A stretch of 64,000 nucleotides of DNA from assembly GCA_949745795.1 (NCBI GenBank), contig CATKAZ010000096.1:34006-98005 (forward strand), written 5' to 3'. Positions 58,791-64,000 of this stretch are shown here, in pieces (the first letter of the stretch is position 1; each line of letters begins with the position of its first letter). The DNA is from an uncultured Oscillospiraceae bacterium (GTDB lineage: Bacteria; Bacillota; Clostridia; Oscillospirales; Ruminococcaceae). The position numbers and the translations under genes are program-made. Below the pieces are notes generated by a model. The model saw only the letters and a program-made list of their open reading frames with translations. It had not been told where the DNA came from and searched no databases.

Positions 58791-58822
58791 TTAATCCCTG
58801 CTTTATAAGCAGGGATTTTGTT
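58791..58822. terminator. Terminator between convergent lysA and aspS
   Basis: AATCCCTGCTTTATAAGCAGGGATTTTG. Confidence 0.75.
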
Positions 58823-58840
58823 GTATTGAGTAAAATAATT

Positions 58841-60628
58841 TTATTTTTCAATTTCAGTTTTTTTAACAACGTCAATTCCCAGTACGTCAAGGCTTTCCTT
58901 ATCTACAGGGGATGGGCATTCAGACATAAGCTCACTTGCGTTTTGTACTTTTGGGAATGCAGTAACATCTCTAAGACTTTCAGCTCCAAGCATAACCATT
59001 GCAAGTCTGTCAAGACCGATTCCAAGACCGCCGTGCGGAGGTGCGCCAAATTTATAAGCCTCGACAAGGAAACCGAATTTAGCTTCGATTTCTTCATTTG
59101 TAAGACCTAAAGCTTGGAACATTTTCTGCTGAAGTTCATAATCAGTAATACGAATTGATCCTGAGGATAGTTCTGTTCCGTTTAGTACTAAGTCAAATGC
59201 TTTCGCATAAACCTTTTCCGGAGCTGATTCAAGATACTGTATGCATTCATCGTTAGGCATTGTGAAAGGATGATGCATAGCAACATAACTGTTTGTTTCT
59301 TCGTCATATTCAAAGAACGGAAATTCTGTGATCCACAGGAAATTAAATTTATCAGCCGGAATAATATCAAGCTTTTTGGCAACGTGAAGTCGCAGCGCAC
59401 CTAGTACAGGCAGCGTAACTTTATTTTTATCGGCAATGATAAGAGCAGTATCGCCTTTTTCACAGCCGATTTTTGTCAGAATAGCATTTATTTCTTCTTC
59501 ACTGAAAAATTTAGCAAATGAGCATGACGGCTTTTCATCAACCCATCTTACGTAGGCAAGTCCTTTAGCGCCGATGCCTCTTACCATTTCGGTAAGTTTG
59601 TCAATTTCCTTTCTTGTTAGAACAGACGCTGAATTTTTTGCTACAATAGCTCTGACACTTCCGCCGTTTTTGACAGCGTCTGAAAATACTCCGAAACTGC
59701 AGTCAGCTACTAAGTCAGAGAAGTCCTGAATTTCCATATTAAAACGTGTATCAGGCTTGTCCGAACCGTAACGTTCCATTGCTTCGTTATAGCTTAAACG
59801 AGGCAGGGGAGTACTGATATCAATATTAAGTACATTTTTGAAAAGATATGAAATAAATCCTTCTGTCATGGAAAGAATATCTTCAACATCTACAAATGAC
59901 ATTTCAAGGTCAATCTGAGTAAATTCCGGTTGACGATCCGCTCTTAGATCCTCGTCACGAAAACATCTTGCAAGCTGAATATATCTGTCCATACCGGCAA
60001 CCATAAGGAGTTGTTTATAAATCTGAGGAGATTGGGGCAGTGCATAGAATTTTCCATTATGTACTCTTGACGGAATCAGATAATCTCTTGCACCCTCCGG
60101 TGTTGATTTCATCATCATAGGAGTTTCAATTTCAGTAAAATCATTTGCATAGAAATACTCTCTTGCCGCTTTTGCAATCTTATGACGCATAATCAAATTC
60201 TGCTGAAGGGGCTGTCTTCTTAAATCAAGGTAGCGATATTTCAGTCTTAATTCCTCGTTAACCTTTGTTTCATTTGTAATTTCAAAAGGAGGAGTCTGCG
60301 CCTTTGCCAGTATACGAAGGTCTGAAACAATAATTTCAATTTCTCCTGTTTTGATTTCCTTATTAATACTTGCACGTTTTGCGGTAACACCTTTTGCCAT
60401 AAGTACAAATTCACTTCTGCATGATGCGGCTTTTTCAAATATAGTTTTATCTGTGGTATCGTTAAAAGCAAGCTGTACGATTCCTGTCTTATCTCTTAAG
60501 TCAATAAAAATAAGATTACCCAAATCACGAATCTTTTGAACAAATCCGCCTACTATTACCTCAATTCCTTCTTGCGTTACTTCTCCGCAATAGTGTGTAC
60601 GCTTTAAGCCATTCATATTATCAGCCAT
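58841..60628 (-). CDS. aspS: Aspartyl-tRNA synthetase
   Basis: N-terminal OB fold, FRDEDLRADRQPEFTQIDLEMSF, GLGIGLDRLAMVMLG. Confidence 0.97.
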   Translation of the reverse strand: MADNMNGLKRTHYCGEVTQEGIEVIVGGFVQKIRDLGNLIFIDLRDKTGIVQLAFNDTTDKTIFEKAASCRSEFVLMAKGVTAKRASINKEIKTGEIEIIVSDLRILAKAQTPPFEITNETKVNEELRLKYRYLDLRRQPLQQNLIMRHKIAKAAREYFYANDFTEIETPMMMKSTPEGARDYLIPSRVHNGKFYALPQSPQIYKQLLMVAGMDRYIQLARCFRDEDLRADRQPEFTQIDLEMSFVDVEDILSMTEGFISYLFKNVLNIDISTPLPRLSYNEAMERYGSDKPDTRFNMEIQDFSDLVADCSFGVFSDAVKNGGSVRAIVAKNSASVLTRKEIDKLTEMVRGIGAKGLAYVRWVDEKPSCSFAKFFSEEEINAILTKIGCEKGDTALIIADKNKVTLPVLGALRLHVAKKLDIIPADKFNFLWITEFPFFEYDEETNSYVAMHHPFTMPNDECIQYLESAPEKVYAKAFDLVLNGTELSSGSIRITDYELQQKMFQALGLTNEEIEAKFGFLVEAYKFGAPPHGGLGIGLDRLAMVMLGAESLRDVTAFPKVQNASELMSECPSPVDKESLDVLGIDVVKKTEIEK

Positions 60629-60721
60629 AATATTTCTCCATTCTGCCGTATTATAATACAGTAAACTAAATTTTATAAAATTAGCGTGATTCCCTCACGC
60701 TAATGGTATTGTTTTATATTT

Positions 60722-60949
60722 TTATTTATGTTTTTTACCGGAGTATTCATTAACAATGATTTTTATTCTGTTAATAAGTAAGTATAAGATAAGTAATATA
60801 GAAACTATAAGCGGAATAACAAATATTATTTTTGTTACAGTGGGAAATTCACTTAATTTAATTATAAAAACAGTATATAAAGCTATTGCAATAAATAATA
60901 AAACAGATAATCCGGCAAGTAAAATATTTTTCAAAAAATTTTTATTCAT
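60722..60949 (-). CDS. Small two-TM membrane protein
   Basis: 75 aa, two hydrophobic segments; between hisS and aspS, ATG overlapping hisS end. Confidence 0.65.
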   Translation of the reverse strand: MNKNFLKNILLAGLSVLLFIAIALYTVFIIKLSEFPTVTKIIFVIPLIVSILLILYLLINRIKIIVNEYSGKKHK

Positions 60950-62250
60950 TATATATTTTCAAGTACCTCATCAAACATTTCTCCTATTGCAATATCAGAA
61001 AAATGTTTACTAAAAGAGGAATCGAGAATAATGTCAGTTTCTTCACCGGTTTTCATATTTTTTAATTTTGCTTTCTTTTCGTTTATTTCATTTTCCCCGA
61101 GAACCATAGTAAAGGCAGCTCCAAGCTTGTCAGAATACTTCATTTGTGATTTCAGACCACGTCCTACAGTATCGTATTCAACCCACAGACCAGAGCTTCT
61201 CAATTCAGCTGCAAGTTTCATAGCGTAAGGTACAATTGATTCGTCCATAGGTGCGATATATAGACTGCACTGCATATCATCGGCAAAAGATATTCCCTGA
61301 TTTTCCATTGTCAGAATAAGACGTTCAAGTCCCATAGCAAAGCCTAAAGCGGGAGTTTTCTGACCTCCCATTTGTTCGATAAGACCGTCATATCGTCCGC
61401 CGCCGCAGATAGTTCCCTGAGCGCCGATATCAGTTGTGACAAATTCAAATACAGTTTTTGTATAATAATCAAGACCTCTTACAATTTTCGGATCAACTTT
61501 AAACTTAATATTTAAATTATCAAGATAGGATTTTAATTTTTCAAAGTGTTCAGAGCATTCATCACAAAGATAATCAAGAATGAGGGGAGCGTCCTTGGCG
61601 ATTTCAGAGCAAACAGGACTTTTACAGTCGAGAATTCTCATAGGATTTTTTTCCAGTCTTGAAAGACAAGTATCACAGAGCTTGTCTTTTTTGTTTTCAA
61701 AATAGCCTTTAAGAGCCTTATGATATTCTGCCCTGCACTTAGGACAGCCTATGGAATTGATTTTCAGTTCAACATTTTTTATTTCCAGCATGTTTATAAT
61801 ATCGTTTGCCATTGAAATAACATCTGCGTCAGCAGACGGCAAAGAACTTCCGGCCATTTCGACACCGAATTGGTGAAATTCTCTAAGACGACCTGCCTGA
61901 GGACGTTCATGACGAAAGCAGGAAAGTATGTAAAAAACCTTTTGCGGCATAGCCTCGTTTAAAAGACCGTTTTGCATCATAGCTCTGATTGTTCCGGCAG
62001 TGCCTTCAGGGCGGAGAGTGAATTTTGTTTCTTTTGCGATAACAGAGTACATTTCTTTTTGTACTACATCTGTAGTTTCTCCTACCGAACGCTGAAACAA
62101 TTCCGTATTTTCAAAGGTAGGAATACGGATTTCTTTAAAGCCGTACATAGAAGCAACATCTCTTGCAGTGTTTTCAACAGTATTCCATTTGTTAATGTTT
62201 TTGGGTATTACATCTTCAGTTCCATTGGGTCTTTTTATAATTAACGCCAT
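60949..62250 (-). CDS. hisS: Histidyl-tRNA synthetase
   Basis: RPEGTAGTIRA, CFRHERPQAGRLREFHQFGVE, GGGRYDGLIEQMGG; ATG at 62250 chosen (GGAGA RBS). Confidence 0.96.
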   Translation of the reverse strand: MALIIKRPNGTEDVIPKNINKWNTVENTARDVASMYGFKEIRIPTFENTELFQRSVGETTDVVQKEMYSVIAKETKFTLRPEGTAGTIRAMMQNGLLNEAMPQKVFYILSCFRHERPQAGRLREFHQFGVEMAGSSLPSADADVISMANDIINMLEIKNVELKINSIGCPKCRAEYHKALKGYFENKKDKLCDTCLSRLEKNPMRILDCKSPVCSEIAKDAPLILDYLCDECSEHFEKLKSYLDNLNIKFKVDPKIVRGLDYYTKTVFEFVTTDIGAQGTICGGGRYDGLIEQMGGQKTPALGFAMGLERLILTMENQGISFADDMQCSLYIAPMDESIVPYAMKLAAELRSSGLWVEYDTVGRGLKSQMKYSDKLGAAFTMVLGENEINEKKAKLKNMKTGEETDIILDSSFSKHFSDIAIGEMFDEVLENI

Positions 62251-62383
62251 AAGAATCTCCAATCTGCCGCTTAAATATTTAAAAAGAATTTTTGTGCGGC
62301 GGACAAAAATATCATAGATTATAATAATGATCAGCAAACATTATTTAAATCGTCCCCGAAGGAACGATTTAAATTTTGTTCTT

Positions 62384-62788
62384 TTATATATTCGGACTGC
62401 CAATCTCACGCCAGTCAAGATCTCCTCTTTCAAGGGAAAGAATAAGAGCTTCAGCAGTTGCAATGTTTGTAGCAACCGGAACATTATGAACATCGCACAA
62501 TCTCAGAAGATTGATATCATTAGGTTCATTTGCTTTCGGATTAATCGGATCTCTGAAGAAAAGCAGTACGTCTATTTCATTGCATGATATTCTGGCGCCG
62601 ATTTGCTGTCCGCCGCCTTGAGTTCCGCCGAGGTAGCGGACTATTTCCAATCCGGTAGCTTCGCTTACCAATTTGCCGGTTGTTCCCGTTGCACATAAAT
62701 TGTATTTGGACAGTATACCGCAGTAAGCGGTGCAAAATTGAACCATAAGTTCCTTTTTGGAATCATGGGCTATTAAGGCTATTGTCAT
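62384..62788 (-). CDS. mgsA: Methylglyoxal synthase
   Basis: MTIALIAHDSKKELMVQFC...ATGTTGKL...GGTQGGGQQIGARI...DPINPKANEPND; ATG at 62788. Confidence 0.95.
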   Translation of the reverse strand: MTIALIAHDSKKELMVQFCTAYCGILSKYNLCATGTTGKLVSEATGLEIVRYLGGTQGGGQQIGARISCNEIDVLLFFRDPINPKANEPNDINLLRLCDVHNVPVATNIATAEALILSLERGDLDWREIGSPNI

Positions 62789-63070
62789 TTCTGGGTCCTT
62801 TCCATTACGCAGTGAGTAATACATATTTTTTTAAGAGTCTTTCTAAATTTATTTTTATAGGCAATGTAGTATTCAAATTATGCAGGCACAAAAGTGTATA
62901 CAAAGAATTTATACATGATAATTTGTAAAACTGCCTAGTTTTTTGTTTACTAACTCATAATATATTATACCATAAAATGAATAATTGTCAAAGAGAAATT
63001 TATGTTATTTATTAAAATCGTTTATGTTGAATGATTTAAGATGTTAGCATTTGTTGATTTTGACGAAATA

Positions 63071-63106
63071 TAAAAAAGCGAGAAGAATTTCCCGCTTTTT
63101 TATATT
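63071..63106 (-). terminator. PBP terminator
   Basis: AAAAAAGCG...CGCTTTTTT hairpin immediately 3' of the PBP gene. Confidence 0.6.
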
Positions 63107-63111
63107 ATTTT

Positions 63112-64000
63112 TTACTCATCATCTTGAGATGAAATTACAGTAGCAGTTGTTTCGGCGGCAGTAACTGTATTGCCGTTTTCATCTGTTACAGAGGTAGCGG
63201 CAGTAGTTTTAGGAGCTAAGAAATTAATAGTATCTGAACCGTTTGCACTGCCGTTTTCAGGAAAGTTTTTATAATATGCCTGAATAATGCTTCTGATCAT
63301 GTATTTTGAATATTCACCGCCCTCAACAATTCCTGCAAATGCGATTTGAGGATCGTCTGCCGGAGCAAATCCAACGAATGTGGAGTCTGTTAATTCTTCG
63401 CCGTTACGCCAGTTCTGAGGAGTACCGGTTTTAATAGCAACATCAAATCCTAAATTTGAAAGAGAATATTCTGCCGGAAAATTATTGCTCGATGCCAAGA
63501 TCATACCTTGAGTTATAAAATCATAAATGTAATCATAGTTAAGATCAATTTGTTCTGCAATGTCAGGTTCATGGTCTTTTACTTTTTCCGTCATTGAATA
63601 GTCATAAATACTGTCTACAAGATGAGGTTTATATCTAGTACCTTTGTTTGCAATAGTTGATGCCTGAACAGCCATTTGAAGGGGGGTAACCGCCATTTCA
63701 GACTGTCCGATACCTGCCTGTAATACCTGACCTACCGTCCAGTCAAGGTTAATATCATTAAATCTTTCCGGGGTAGCAAAGGCTCCTGCATAGTCTCCGG
63801 TTTCAATACCGGTATGCTGACCGAACCCGTACATTGTAGCATATTCGGTAAGCTTATCAATACCGAGTCTGCGGCTTAGCTCATAAAAATAAATATTACA
63901 AGAAACTCTAAGAGCTTCAGCGACTGCAATATCATTGTGATATCCTGTACATCCGTATATTTCGTCATAGAATGTCATTTTATGTGCACAATTAAAGGTA
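63112..64000 (-). CDS. Penicillin-binding protein 2-like transpeptidase, 5' end cut by window edge
   Basis: SCNIYFYELSRRLG, GIGQSEMAVTPLQMA, IKTGTPQNW motifs; frame stays open to base 64000. Confidence 0.88.
   Translation of the reverse strand, partial: TFNCAHKMTFYDEIYGCTGYHNDIAVAEALRVSCNIYFYELSRRLGIDKLTEYATMYGFGQHTGIETGDYAGAFATPERFNDINLDWTVGQVLQAGIGQSEMAVTPLQMAVQASTIANKGTRYKPHLVDSIYDYSMTEKVKDHEPDIAEQIDLNYDYIYDFITQGMILASSNNFPAEYSLSNLGFDVAIKTGTPQNWRNGEELTDSTFVGFAPADDPQIAFAGIVEGGEYSKYMIRSIIQAYYKNFPENGSANGSDTINFLAPKTTAATSVTDENGNTVTAAETTATVISSQDDE

Noticed and set aside
62250-62384. T-box leader for hisS
   Set aside because: Short intergenic region with no T-box sequence or specifier-loop structure visible.

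Overview
The window looks like chromosomal DNA from a low-GC Firmicute. Dockerin-bearing GH9, GH44, GH5 and GH16 enzymes, a biotin-dependent urea/guanidine carboxylase operon and SCIFF genes suggest a Ruminococcus (possibly R. albus-like); the genus is inferred, not demonstrated. Most of the window is housekeeping: rsmB-rlmN-stp-prkC-rsgA-thiN-spoVM, rplS-lepB-rbgA-rnhB, thrC, tig-clpP-clpX, an initiator tRNA, lon-engB-lysA, hisS-aspS, mgsA and two PBP genes. The accessory parts are the most interesting. (1) At 7.0-8.2 kb there is a tandem array of small ribbon-helix-helix (RHH) genes. Each has its own near-consensus promoter; two have clear, different direct-repeat operators. They are interleaved with promoter-terminator units that look like small RNAs and encode no protein. 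(2) At 34.9-44.8 kb there is a cellulose/beta-glucan locus. The extracellular sensor region of its histidine kinase appears by eye to share a beta-sandwich/CBM-like module with the adjacent GH44 enzyme. (3) A TetR-GH9 operon has two palindromic operators, and its GH9 gene is broken by one in-frame TGA. (4) A urea/guanidine carboxylase operon with two DUF1989 proteins and a PII-like protein has a strong terminator hairpin directly after its predicted promoter. (5) A SCIFF ranthipeptide precursor is separated from its radical SAM maturase by a perfect hairpin. (6) spoVM and a SpoIVFA/SpoIVFB-like pair with a shortened SpoIVFA are present. All calls come from reading the sequence; no searches were run.
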